From Siniperca chuatsi (Eukaryota > Chordata > Actinopteri > Centrarchiformes > Sinipercidae): DNA of 64,000 bases. The number at the start of each line of letters is the position of its first letter. Position 1 is the stretch's first letter. Shown piece after piece: positions 15,094 to 29,200 of the stretch. Location of the stretch: NCBI RefSeq assembly GCF_020085105.1, contig NC_058045.1, forward strand, positions 14,667,833 to 14,731,832, read 5' to 3'. A program made the translations under genes and the position numbers. The notes beneath the pieces are model-generated. The model worked only from the letters and a program-made list of their open reading frames with translations. It was not told the DNA's origin and did not search any database.

Positions 15094-18000
15094 TTTTTTA
15101 GACACACGTACACACACATACGCAGATTCAGGACTATAATGGAACAACTATCAGCCAAAATGTCAAGCCTGAATCCATTATCAGTCTGAGTATACTGTTT
15201 TCATTAGCACAATATAAGGTTTTTTGTGTGTTTATGTGTGTGTGGATGCATGTGCGTCTCTGTGCAGGTGCAAGCACGTCATGTATTTGCATGCTTATGC
15301 AGTGTTTGTATGCGTGTGTTCCCAATAAATAAATGCTAGGCAGATGCCCACCTCCTGCTGATTCAGTGGGTGCCTTTTTGCATGCTTGCTGCTTTGCTAG
15401 CAGTGTGTGTATGTCTCATCAACACTGGCTTTAATTAAATGTCCACATTGAATATTGACAAGACTCTTCTCATTCTCTCTTGGAGCTCAATGGGTAACGT
15501 GATTTAAGCCCACCAATATTGATCCTCCTACAATCTCTCTCACTCATAGATATACTCATACACACAAATCGACGCATTCATTCACGTGTTCATAAGGGCA
15601 TGTGCTTAGGTCACATTATAAACATTTGTGGGAGTACATCAAGTCATATACTGAAGGTGTTTAATATGTTGTATTTTGATGTACGTTTCCACCAGAGAAG
15701 AGGTAACAATGAGTAGCTTCCTAGCGTACCATCGTAGCGCCCCTCTGGCTCTGCATGCATTCATAAGCTAAATTTAGACTGCATTATTATGTTAGTTCCC
15801 TCCTCACTGCTCTGCCAGAATTGGGTTACTGTGCTTCTCTCTCCAGTATGTGACAGAGAGTGTGTGTGTGTGTGTGTGTGTGTGTAAGTACTGTATGTGC
15901 ATGTGGAATCACTACACACTGCTGATGATGCAGAGAGGCAGACAATGTGTGAAGTGCATCATGTGCACATTCAATCCGCGCACGCATGTGTGTGTGTGTG
16001 TGCGTGCGTTCAGATCATGGAATGTGCTCACACTCACAAACTAATAATGGATCATTGCCAACCACCATGGTGAGAGAGAGATTTGTTTTAAGGGGACGTG
16101 AAAGGATGTTGGTATACAGGGTCAGCCTTTGGTATGGTGTGCCCCCTTCTGGTCACTTTGGTCATTGCACCATTTCTGTCACATCGGCAAATGACATTAC
16201 CATAGCCTGCATGTTTAACTCGTTCTCCTACATTATTCATGTGTTATTTTTGTTTCTGAAGCAAATACAAAATAAAACTCACTGATCCTCTTTATAGGAT
16301 CTAAGGTCAACCTATGTTTCTCCTTCTGTGTTTTCAGGTTCTACATAGAGAGTATATCCTATCTGAAGGACAATGCCACTATTGAGCTGTTTTTCCTAAA
16401 TGCCAAGTCCATCATCTACAAGGTAAACTCATTATTTTGTTGCCATAATGCATGATTCCTAATACTGTTGGCTTTTGATGATGGAGGGATGTATGTATGT
16501 ATAAAATATTTTACAGATATGGGTGGTAGGAATACTTTGTAATTTTGTATTTGAAACCAAGGTTTTCTTCTGGACTTAAAGATTTTTGCTAGAAGAAGGT
16601 GGAGGTGTTCAGTGGGTATATTTCAAGCTGGAGTTATGCAGAGTATGTTGTTAGAAGCATGTCACTTCATTAGCCCATTTTTGGTTATAAAGGAAGAGGC
16701 CAGCTTGGATCCTGGTGCTCCACACTGAAAATGTGAACCATTTGCATCAGCTGTTACCCATCATGTTATGTGCTGCACCACATTCCAGCAACTAGCGAAT
16801 AATTTGACACATTTACTGCCTTCTGTAAGCACGTTTATTTCAGCTGTTTAAATAAACACTAACAGCAAGTTGCCCAAAAAGAAAATTCCAAAGGCAAAAA
16901 GCACTTGGAATTATTTTTGACAAATATATAATTTGCACATTTGGAGATTGACTTAAAACATCCTACTCAGAGAAGACCATTTGTATGCCCAACAGTTAAC
17001 AACTCACTTCTTTTATCATTAGCTACCCCTGCACATAGATATAGTGTAGCATGGTTAGTGTACAGTACATGCAGTGACACCAGTGTCAAGCAGTTATTTG
17101 TTAAGTCCAGAAGAGGGCGTATGTGGAAATAATGGGGCAAAAACATCCCAGTTAAAGCCCTATAGAAAACTGTGATAATGTCACCCATTATTTTCTGTAC
17201 TGACAGTGGTGGTAAGCTTCATCAGAGCCAAATCTAGTACATTTTAATGTAGTGTATCATCCATGAATGAACATAGAGCCAGCTCTTCTTACTTGTAATG
17301 TTTGAAGTTTTTAATGGGTCAAAACTTTGTTGAATGCATGTTCAGTATAGTGCCTCATACACAGGTTTCTTGTATGCTAGGGGTATTAATGGAAGCCCTC
17401 TGTAACTAATGTTGTCAAATAGTAATTTACATTGGATGCTTTAGGTTGTGTAGTTTAAGCCTAGTTGTTAGACACTCTGAGTTCAAGCCCCATATACAAG
17501 CATCTGTCTTACTGTAGTGTCCATGAGGGAGACACTGAAACTTGAATAACAGTGACTTTGTAACCAAGTAGTTAGGGAGAGACTGTTCCAGAACAGACAG
17601 TTTCTGATTCAGTCCCACCAGTATCTCTGTTAAAATGTCTTTGAATGAGATATCAGATCCGTGTCTGCTCATTTATCACAAGTCACCCCTGATAAGAACA
17701 TTAGCTAAAAACAGTGTTAAGTACAAATGATCTCCTTACCCGCTCCAGCAGTAGATGACCCTGTCGACCCTATGGAGGGAGAGAGGCAAAAAGAAAGCAA
17801 GAAAAGAAATATCACATCGAATTTTTAGAAAAGATGTTGCACGTACACAGTAGATAAAATATAGTAGATCAGGATATATTTTCACCTTCTGCAATCAATG
17901 TTTATATAAGTAGTGAGAAACATTTTTCTTGTGCCGTGGGAAAACATACAGTACAATAACACACAGTATATGACGATTTGGAGCCACACTGGGTGGTACA

Positions 18001-19275
18001 TCCAGGGTGGGTTTGTTCTTTCTAGTGTTTCATCGTGGCTGTCTGATCTCCCAACCAGTTAAGAGGTGGATTGTAAAGGGAACATTCCTGGCATACTTGA
18101 CCCACTACTCACTGCCCACTAACCCTTATCCTTCTCCCCCTCATTGCATACATAGCACCCCATGTATATGTACGCACATGGTCGGTGAATACGTGCACAA
18201 ACACAAACCAATACTAATCATCATGCCGTTAAAGGAGCTATCTCAATGCAGCCTAAAATCTCTCTCACACAGAGACATTAACTCATCCATGCTTGCACCT
18301 CTCTGCCTCCTCCCTTCTACATCTCCCCGCTTTCTTATCCTCCATCCCTCTACCTTTTCCCCAGGAATGTCCACGTTTAATCAGTAACCAGTAACTCCAT
18401 GCCTACCCTCAACCCCTAAACCCTCTCTCCCAACCCCCTTCACTTTGCCTCTAATCTCTGCGCTCCATCCACATGAAGAGGTCATGAAATTAAGAAAAAT
18501 GGAGGGGGAGTGGTAGGGAGATGAAAGGACCTACCGACCCATCTTGTATCCAATGGACGATGATCATTTACTCCCAACATTGGCACAGTGTGTGTTTTAT
18601 TTATTTAATTGCTGCCAGCAGTAGGAAAATGTGTCATTCATGGCTGCTGTCCTCTCTTTTCTTTTCTCTTCTTCTTGCAGGAGCTTATTGAAGTGGACAG
18701 TGATGTTGTCTTCGAATTGGCTTCCTATATTCTACAAGTAAGATAAAGTGTGTTTGTTTGTGTGTGTATGTGTGGGTGTGGATGTCTGTCTGGATATCTG
18801 TTTTTCAGCATTGGCACGTGGAGCCAAACACACTGTTGTGTGGGCTGTTGCTCTGCAATGAAACAGTTCTGAAACAGTTCTGAAACAGTTTTCTTCCAAA
18901 ATGTCTCCACCAGCCTTTGATCCTAATTGACAATGATTAAACTCACATTATCTACTGCAGTCATAATTGGCAATGATTAAACTCACATTATCTAATGCAG
19001 TCATCAATCTGTCAGTAATCTGTAGTGACACTTGGAAGTTTGAAATCCTGAAAACCTCAACTGTCTTTGTTGGTAGCAAGATTCTTGGCTACCAGCTAAA
19101 TTCTTGGTGCAGTCAGTCAGTGCTAATATAACACAGAGCAGCAGGGAAACTCTTTTACTTCACAAATTCTCCTTAACTCCAGCCTTTTCTCTCTCCTGTC
19201 CCTTTCTCAGAGTAGGTCAGTCCATTAGCCATGATGCTGCAAGGTCATGTTACACATTGACTGGGCTGAGTGGTT

Positions 19276-19344
<69 letters not shown>

Positions 19345-20165
19345 CCTCTATGCAGGTGCAGATGTACAGTATCAGGTATCTGCTCTGTAGGCCTTCAGAG
19401 GTTTCACTCCAGATGGAGGTTTAATGTTTCTCTCTGATTCCAGCACAGCAAGCCTGGCTGCACATTCACCTATGCAAACAGAACATAAACACACATATTA
19501 TGGTCACTGCTCAGTGCTCACATATCCATATATGTAAACTGTCCTTTCTTCTCTTACTACTTTTCTCTTTCCCTTTCTGTTTTACAGGAGGCTAAAGGCG
19601 ATTTTACCAGGTAAGAACACTAGTAACTTGTAATGATTATATGCAATGTACATGTAAGAAATTATAGGTTGTAGCTAGGGGTGTTAGAGTACAGGTCATA
19701 GAGTCGATTAAGAGGGACGGTGCTACAATTTGTTTAAAAAAGATGTTAGACCCCTTCCTGTTGGTAATAGAAGGGTATATAAAGAGGAAAGCACCAGCTG
19801 CCTTTCTCAACAACCCTAACATGCTGCCACACAGGTGACTTCCAACCATTAAGAATGTCATTCATTAGATATTAGCATCTGAAGAAAAAAGTGAACTACC
19901 ACACTATTCTCCAATTTTAAAACAGATATTCTGTATCATCTTCTAAGTTTCTTCCCTAGTGACGGGTAGTTGGGTTAATACATGCTCATTCAGAAGGGAG
20001 AGGCACAGACAGAGGGACAATAGAAGTAATGTCAGTGGTCTGTCTGCTCCTCTGCTCCCCTGAGCACTGAAGTGCATCACTGAGTTGTTTCTGAGCTTTA
20101 TTTACATCCCTCCCTCCTTCTTTCCTGCCATCCCTGTTCCACTTTTACTCTTTTCAGTGTTTGTA

Positions 20166-20203
<38 letters not shown>

Positions 20204-23088
20204 AATATGTGTGTGTAATGAAAGACGACAGGGCTCACCATATATATACATATACATTCCTAATATATCACTAGTAATGTATGTCTTTTAACTCACATTA
20301 GTTAAACCCTATAGCTAATGGAGCTTTCCAGTCATGTACATGTTTCATGTGAGCTACGTTCCACATGTGGCTCTTCACATGTACATCTGTGGGATGTTGG
20401 CCTAAATGTATGTCATCCCTCATCCCTTTGTTGTAGCACAGATAACATACTACAGCAGCCATCACCTCTGACCTCATTTCCACCAGTGAAAGGAGTAAAT
20501 AAACACAATATCCTGCAGCAGACTGGAATGTGACACACTCTGGAGACATTCCTTTCACCCTCCTCCCCCTTTCCTTACCCCTTCCTCCCACACACACACA
20601 TACCTCCCATCTCTAAAATCTTCATAGATCCTGTCCTCTGCATATCTCTTCATAACCATACAGTATAAGCCTTATGAGTCTTATTCTGTTTGCCGTCTTT
20701 CTAAAAATGTACAGGTATTTTTAAAATCTTGCAACAAATGACTCTGCATTATAAACAAGTTGACTTTCCATATTCATTTCAAACTACTTAAAGAAAAATA
20801 GGATTTTAAGACACGTAAGAAGTGGCTTGTGAAGATGAACATGTCACAATACCATGGTGCACCCATTGTATTTGTTCAAACTGAGCTCTTGCCTGCCCTT
20901 TCATCACGTACAATGCCAAAGTTGTGCACACAACCACATATACCTAATGAGTAGTTACTTGAATGGATATCAACCAGTCCACAGACACAGCAGCATTCAC
21001 ACATTGAGGAACAGCCGGGCAGGGTGGATGGGATCGCTTCCAGGGCTTTAGCTCATAGGTTGTCATGTTCCCAGGGCTTTCCCCAATCCTCTGGGGCCTT
21101 AGCAAAGGCTGGAGAGAGGCTAGGGGATTAGAGAGGGGTATTAAGACCTCCTGCCACTGGAGGTCTGAAAACTGAATCTGGGGCCAAGTCTCTTTGGCTC
21201 TCTGCGTGGTTCCCTGTCTCATTTACTATCTTTGTCTTTATCTTTCCCTTCCATCCCTGCTTTTATCTCCTTTTATCTTTCATTATTTATCTTTGGTGTT
21301 TGTGTCTGTGTTTCTGTCCCTCTTTTCTCTCTAGTTTCCAACAGTCAGTGAGTGTCTCTGCAGCTGTTCTGAGATAGACAGCGCCCAGTCTCTGAAATAA
21401 AGAGCATTTAGGCCATCAACATTCATTCCTCTCTCTCTTGACTAAACAGAGTTCCTTTCCCACCATTTTACCAAAGTTAACATTTCATTACTAAGATAGT
21501 TCTGGGAAATATTCTGTTTTGCTTTAACTTGTTGTACTAAATATTTGAAATGTTCCCTTTTCTACCGTTCAGTGGTATCGCCTAGTCAGTTTTTGAATGA
21601 AACTGTCAGGCCTACAGCAGAGAATGATTGTTCTTGCAGAAGTAGTGTTGACCATGTCTTGTGGTTTCCTCCTCCCAGTAATGATGCAACCAGGTCTGAC
21701 CTGAAAAAGCTGCCTGCTCTGCCCACCCAGGCCCTAAAGGAGCACCCATCTCTGGCCTACTGGTGAGAGACTAGTCAGTTATCCAGAAAACCACCACAAC
21801 ATTGCACAAGCTCTCCTTTTCTCCTTCTTAATAATTTTCCTTTTTTCTCTTTATTCTAATGTCCTACAGTGAGGAGAGGGTCATAGAGCATTACAAGAAG
21901 CTCAGCGGGCAGTCCAGAGGACAAGCTATTGTAAAGTAAGTGTGTTTATGTGTCTTTGGTTATGTTTGTCCACTGTATGGAAAACTGTGTTTTCTGTAAC
22001 CCTTACATGTCTGTCTTTCTGCTCCTCACAGTTATATGAGCATTGTAGAGTCTCTGCCCACATATGGAGTACATTACTATGCTGTAAAGGTACAGTTTTA
22101 CTACTCTGCCTTTTCTTTTTTCACACACACACATTTTTATTCACTCTGGACCTGCAAGCAGGCAGTTTGGGATTTGGAGACATGATGGAGCTTAAAGCTA
22201 TTTGTACTTTGTCTTTCTATCTTTGTCTCTCTTTTAGTTTCTCTTTCTCTCTCTCTGTCAGTCTCACACACATGCACAACCTTTCCTGAGGTATTTTGTT
22301 TTTGTTGTGTGTTTTAGGACAAGCAGGGGATCCCATGGTGGTTGGGTCTGAGCTATAAAGGCATCTTTCAGTATGACCACCAGGACAAAGTCAAACCCAG
22401 AAAGGTGAGATGATGCTCCCTCTGATCTCTCTGCACCACAAACTAAATTGTCCTCTGCACAGCCTTCAGCCCCTCTTTCAATGAGCTTTAAAAACATGAA
22501 TTGGTATAATTTCCAAAATCGCAAAAGGTTGTGATTTAACACAGCCTTATTAACACACTATTTTGCCACAGAGTAAAATTTATGACATATTTCTGTGTTT
22601 GTTTTCATGGTCACCACTGTCCATTTTTTTTCATTTAGTAAGTCAGGATATTGTGTTTGGGAAGAGCACTAACAATGCTGTACAAATACTACTGTCTGGA
22701 GACATTCAGTCTTGGAATGTTTTGCATCCTGTCCTGCTTTTATTTCTGCCTTTCTGTGAATGGTGTCCTCCTTCCAGTCAGTGCACCCAGTGGGTCATCT
22801 GTGAAAGCCTTTCTCACCTTACCTCCGACCCCCAGTCATGTTAAGGGCCTTGATCTTTGGCATTCAGCCTTGTCTCATAGGGTGTTAATGGGGTTAACAG
22901 CATCCCTGCAAACTGACTGACCACCAACACACTTTCACACACATACACTGATACTGTGTTGCTCACAGTATCAGTGTATGTGTTGAATGTACACACCCAC
23001 ACACAGGAATGGGACTGAACTCTGAACTCACCATCCTGATGAATACTTCCTGTCTGCCACAGCTTTCCTGTTTGCCACTAACATTGTG

Positions 23089-23172
<84 letters not shown>

Positions 23173-26016
23173 CTTGATTAGTGCATTCCAGTCTAAATGA
23201 CTATCTCACCACTAAGCCCCATTCCTGCCTCATTCCTAAGTACTCCAAATCTTGTGGCTGCTTAGGTGTTAAATCACCATGGTGATGGAAAAAAAATGCA
23301 GTCCACTTGCAATGCAATTCACTCTATCTCACATCGAATTCACACACACACAAACGCCAAAACATGCTGGTAAACCTGTGAAAAGGTCACAAACTGTGGG
23401 GCGAATTCACAAAGAATGAATTGCGGCATCATTTGCAACCGCTATCTGTGCCGTCTCAAGGTCAGATTCACAAAATATATTGCGGTAATGATATTACAGT
23501 GCAAACACGCCCATAAAATTTGCCATTGTTTTCTGTCTGTTAAATGTTCATCTGCAGTTTTCTGTTGAAAACTGATGAAAGAGTTAATAGCATTCCCACA
23601 CAAGAAAGAGTTAATAGCATTCCCACACAAGAGACTTATCAAGCATTCAGCTGCCATAGCAACAGTCAGTGTGAGTCATTGGTCCGTTAAGCTTCAGTAC
23701 TGACCCCCTCACTGTCTTCCTCTCCTTCTTTCACCCTCACCCTAACACACACATACACACATTTGGAAGCAGAGAAAGAGTAAGACTGGGCCTCCTCACC
23801 TCACAAGTGTGAATGTAGTCTAAGGAGCTTGACCCAAAAGAGATTTGTGGACTGCATGTCTTGTTAATGCAATATCACAAGACTGACTGAATCCCAGTGA
23901 ACACAGTAAGGTTTTTTTTTCTTCTCAGTAATAAGGTAGACAGAAGAGGGTGGGTGGTGCTTCTCTCCAAAGCTGTTCAGTGTTTCACAGGAACAGACAC
24001 TAGGAGCTTTCCATATGTTATAGTATGGTATTTCAACAAACCAGTGGAAGAGCAGCTGATTTGGTGATTAGTCAATCAGCCAGCCGGTCCAGTACCAGTG
24101 AACCACTGACTCAGAGTGTAATCACTAGCTTGTCACTGCTCAAGTTTTCAGTACTGTGACTCAGGCAGAACACTAATTATGAGACATTACTAGATTTTGT
24201 CGCAGTAAAACTTTTTTATTCATTAATAAGCGACTAAGTGACTTCAAGTTGAGCTGTATAATAGGTGTGTGAGTGTACTGGAGACAGTTGTGTTTAATTA
24301 GTTAGTATTTTTACGAGGGGAGATCCTGTTGTTTCTAAATGCAGACCATCTATCGCACCCTCCACGTTTATTTGAGGATGTTAAAATACCTTTCTTCCCC
24401 TGCTTACCGCAGGCCACATGCATACACATACAGTACACACAGATAGGGGTTTACAACTGAACCACACACCGTACTAATGCCTTGTTAGTGTGTTCTGATT
24501 CATTTATGCAGAGATTATAGGGTCTGTGTGTTGACTGACTTACTAACATGGAAACGCTCATGTCAACACTGTGAAGAAGCCGCAAGAAGGTTTAATCAAA
24601 CACAGCAAACTATGATTTCTCACATGCATTTCACTGCATATTGATTTTTTTTTTTTTCTGCAGTGGATTGAGAGTACACACTCACTGACTTTAGTGAGCT
24701 TCTGTCTGTGTTTCATTTAGAGAAAATAGGCATATTCAGCCGGTTCTGGTTAGTTTTCCATATATGTCATCCCTCCAAAACACCACAACCAATACACAAA
24801 CAACAGGAAGTGCCCTCAGAGTATATCTGCATCTCCATGACTGGTGGGTATAGTATTGCACACCAAAGCCCCACCCATGGGTGAAACAATAGTCTTTGAG
24901 AACCTCAGGTCCAGTTCTAGAAAAGAATAATATCTGGCCTCACTACAGTTATATTGGCCTATGCTATTTAGACTTTCTATTCTTCCCATAATCCCCAGGG
25001 AGTCCACTACACCGAAGAAAGCCCTTTACACTCTTATCAGATCTGACCTTTTCGTCTGTAATGAATGAGTGCTTAGGTGCAGACATTATTAAGAGACAGA
25101 CGTGGGTCTGTGCACATGAGATCCCAGTTGTTTATGAATAATGACCAGTCACTTCCTCTGCTTGTGTGTGTTTGGGCCATTGTGTGCAAGTGTTTTACAG
25201 TCAAAAGGAAGAGGATAGATAGCATATACACGCTACACCCTCGCCCTAAGAACAGAAGCACCCAATGGCTTTGACTGAGTGCCTAAGAAAGGATCTGTCA
25301 GCATGTTTTTATCAGATATTCACGCTATTCACAGTCGCGTCATAAAGACTACAACAGTTTCGTTAATACAATCGGCTTATGTAGCTGAAGAACATTTTGA
25401 AACAGCACAAAATCACAACAAAAATGTCTAATTTTAAACTGGAGGGTGACTTAATTGCACCTTGCACATGTACAACTTATCCTAAAACATCAAAGTCTAC
25501 AGCTTTAGTGGTCTCGTGCCTGAACACAGTTACAAACACCTATCTTATCTCCCCAGCTCTGTCCCATATGTAGCCAACACACACACACTTGCATGGTCGC
25601 TCACGCACTATCTACCCTGCCCGCTATATTTAGCACCATGCTACATTAGCACTTCACACTCCATTGAAAATGTACGGTACAGCAACACTTTTGATAAGAG
25701 TGCTGACTTTCTTTCTTCATGCTTGTGAACACATACAGTACTTAAAAACATACATTAGGCTGTGTTTACATACTTTTTCATAATATTTCTGCACCTCCTC
25801 CCCTTTCCTCCCTCTCATCCCTCTGTCCATTGTTTTCTCAGACTGTTAAAATTCCTGGGCTGTGACCTGTTCCTCCCTTAGCTCCCTTTCTCCTCTTTTC
25901 CTCCCTTATCCTGTCATAGCTGGGTCTTCTACTATACTTTGTTTCTTTTCTCACATTTGTCAGTTCTTGCTGCTTAGTTTTACTTCCTTTACTAATGGTT
26001 GGTCAGTGTACATCAG

Positions 26017-26083
<67 letters not shown>

Positions 26084-26183
26084 CACATGTCTGCTCCAGC
26101 TGATAGATGCAGGCCCACTTGTGTTCTGAAATAGCCCACACACTACTCTTTCTCTAACAAGAAACAGACTCAGATTTTGTGAA

Positions 26184-26220
<37 letters not shown>

Positions 26221-29200
26221 ACATACATACAGGGGTCTGACTAAACAAAGCTAGGGTACTTCAATTGCTGGGGCCACAGAAAGCTTCTTTCCCCCTTCAT
26301 CACTCCTCCTCTGACCCCTCGTTACACACACACATACGCACACACACCTCCCAACCACAGAGCCCAGAGCAGGAAGCACAGTCCCTGAGGGAGGGAGGAG
26401 GGGTCAGGAGGAGGGGAGGCATAAAACGCCCCCTCCCTCCTCAACCTTCCTAGCAAAGCTACAGGAGAGGAGGAAACTTAACTTTACACACTTTCTCTTC
26501 ACCAACACACACATGCCTACAGATGGTGAACACCCGCCAACTCATAACGTTCTGTTCCCCTGCGTCTGGGAGGATTTAAGATACACACATGCTGTGGAGT
26601 ACGTCTTGGGGGAAACTTTCTCACCCAGCTGGCTTTGGCTGCATTTAAAGAGGAGCTGATGGTTCATAAAGGGGACGGAAAAGAGACAAAAAGAAAAGCC
26701 GAGCAGAGGAAAGAAAGCCTCCTCCCTCTCACGCTGTCTTTCTCCAGAGTGAGGTCATCCAGCGAAGGGATCTGCTGTGGACAAGACCGCCTGGTCTGGA
26801 CCTGATCAGAGAGCCCCAGACTAGGTTCTCTTCTCTCCCTCCACCTCCTTCTCTTTTCCTAACTCCTCCTCTTCATCAGCTTCCTTTTTTTCTCCTCCTC
26901 CTCCTCATTATCCATTGCATTTTCTCTCAAAACAAATGGGAACATACAGAGAAGAGAATAGAGGATTTGGCTGAAGGCTGTGTGGATTTAATGTGAAGCA
27001 TGTTTTTGTGTGAGTAGCCCTAAAGAGTGTGTGTTTCTCCTAAACCTCAGGTGTTCCAATGGCGTCAGTTGGAGAACCTCTACTTCAGAGAGAAGAAGTT
27101 TTCAGTGGAAGTTCATGACCCCAGAAGGTAAATTTATATCACAAATATAAGATGGTGTCAACTTGCTACAGTGCTTTTGTTGAAACAGTTTGATTATCTG
27201 TGTTTTCAAAAACATATTGAATTGCATGATAGACTCAGCTCTTCTGGTTGGATGATCATTATCTCGTACCAGTTCTAGTTTAGTGATTGAATGTTATTGT
27301 GATTGAATTTTCTCCAGCTACTAGTTGGAAGTGATAGAATTTTCCCTCAGTTATGGACACCTTCCAGTAGCTTTTACTGTAAATTACCACTGTGCCATAT
27401 GTGAATGTGTTAAGATTCAAATTACATACAGTACAGTACAGGAAAGGAGAGATTGGAATCTAATTCAGTAATGGTTGCAGCATTTATCTTGGCAATTGAG
27501 CAAGATATTGGGGATGTCCCGGTGGAGCCTGACACAGATTGATAGGCTGATTATTAACACACTTGTGCAGCCACATGCATGCACAAACACATGTGCGCTT
27601 TCACACACACAGGGTAAACCCTTGATAGTTGACCACAGAAGGATAGATGGCTGTGCGAATGCTGTTTTGTGGAGGAAGTGACCTCTCTTGTGTTTATTTA
27701 ACATGGCTGTATATGTGGAGTGTTATTCTACAGACAGGGGGAGGGAGGGAATGGGAGAAAAAGAGACTGACAGGGTGAAACAGAGAGCAGTGGTGTTTTC
27801 TTTAAAGGAAGCTGTCATTAGGGTGAGCTGGTCTGTTGCTCAGCTACAGATGTGTGTTTAAATAAGGATGAGTAAACAATGAGGAACGACGTGTGTGGCT
27901 TTGCAAAAAATATCTATCAGGTTTTTTCTTTCTCAAGCCTCTAATATATTTCTCCCTCTTAACAGCAGCAGTAGTAATTGTATGAGTTGTTGCGGTATTG
28001 TAGTCAGGTTCGAATGTTTTCACTGTTGTAAATATGTAGCCATCTTTTGTATTCAGTGTGTATAAGGAGGCCTTGTGTCCGCTCCTACTGTAGGGCGTCG
28101 GTGACAAGAAGGACATTTGGTCACAGTGGCATCGCTGTGCATACGTGGTACGCCTGTCCTGCCCTCATCAAGTCCATCTGGGCCATGGCCATCAGCCAAC
28201 ACCAGTTCTACCTGGACCGCAAGCAGAGCAAGGTCAGTCAGGCCCACCACATACGCACACACACCACAGACATGATTTGAAATGTACAAGACATACAGCA
28301 AACTCAGCAACCCTGGTCAATAAGAAAGTTGCAATTAAACTGCTTAATAGGGGTGTAACGGTACACAAAATTCACGGTTCGGTATGAACCTTGGTTTTGG
28401 GTTCACGGTTCGGTATGTTTTCAGTACAGCAGGGAAAACAAAACAATGCAGAAAATAACATTTTTGTCATTTATTTTGAAAAAAAAACATTCAACAGGGG
28501 CTCATTGGCCATAATTCTTACTGTAACAGTTAATGCACTCAAATACTGACATATAATTAAGAATAAATAGCACAAATGTCAGTAATGCTCCATCGTAAGA
28601 GTCTGACTGCAGCTTGCACTCATTTATACAGGGCAGACACAACCGCTTTGACCATATGCACAAATTCTTGTCTTTCAGTCCGTTTTATCACGCTCCGCTA
28701 ATCGATACATTCAGGTGATGCCCTCGTAAATGTCATGTTTGAAGTGTTTCCACAGACATATCCGACTGCAGTTAAACAATATCAGCATACAGTTTTTGTG
28801 ACACGTAAGACGGAACTACATCTTGAGACCGTGGACGTTTGTATCGCAGATTTGGTCTCGGTTTCAGAACCGTTACACCCCTACTGCTTAATGATATGCT
28901 TTGACACACCCTCTCCGTTCTTGTCTGTCCAGTCTAAGATCCATGCAGCGCGGAGTTTGAGTGAGATCGCTATAGACCTTACAGAAACAGGAACTCTGAA
29001 GACCTCCAAACTGGCCAACATGGGCAGCAAGGGCAAAATTATAAGTGGCAGCAGTGGCAGTCTGCTCTCCTCAGGTCAGTACGTGGTCAGTGTGTGTGTG
29101 TGTGTGTGTGTGTGTGGTGGTGGTGAGGGGGAGTCTCGCTGACAACTGGAGAGAAACAGAAACAGCTGCTTCTGGAAAGAGGCCATTGATTCTGTGCTGA

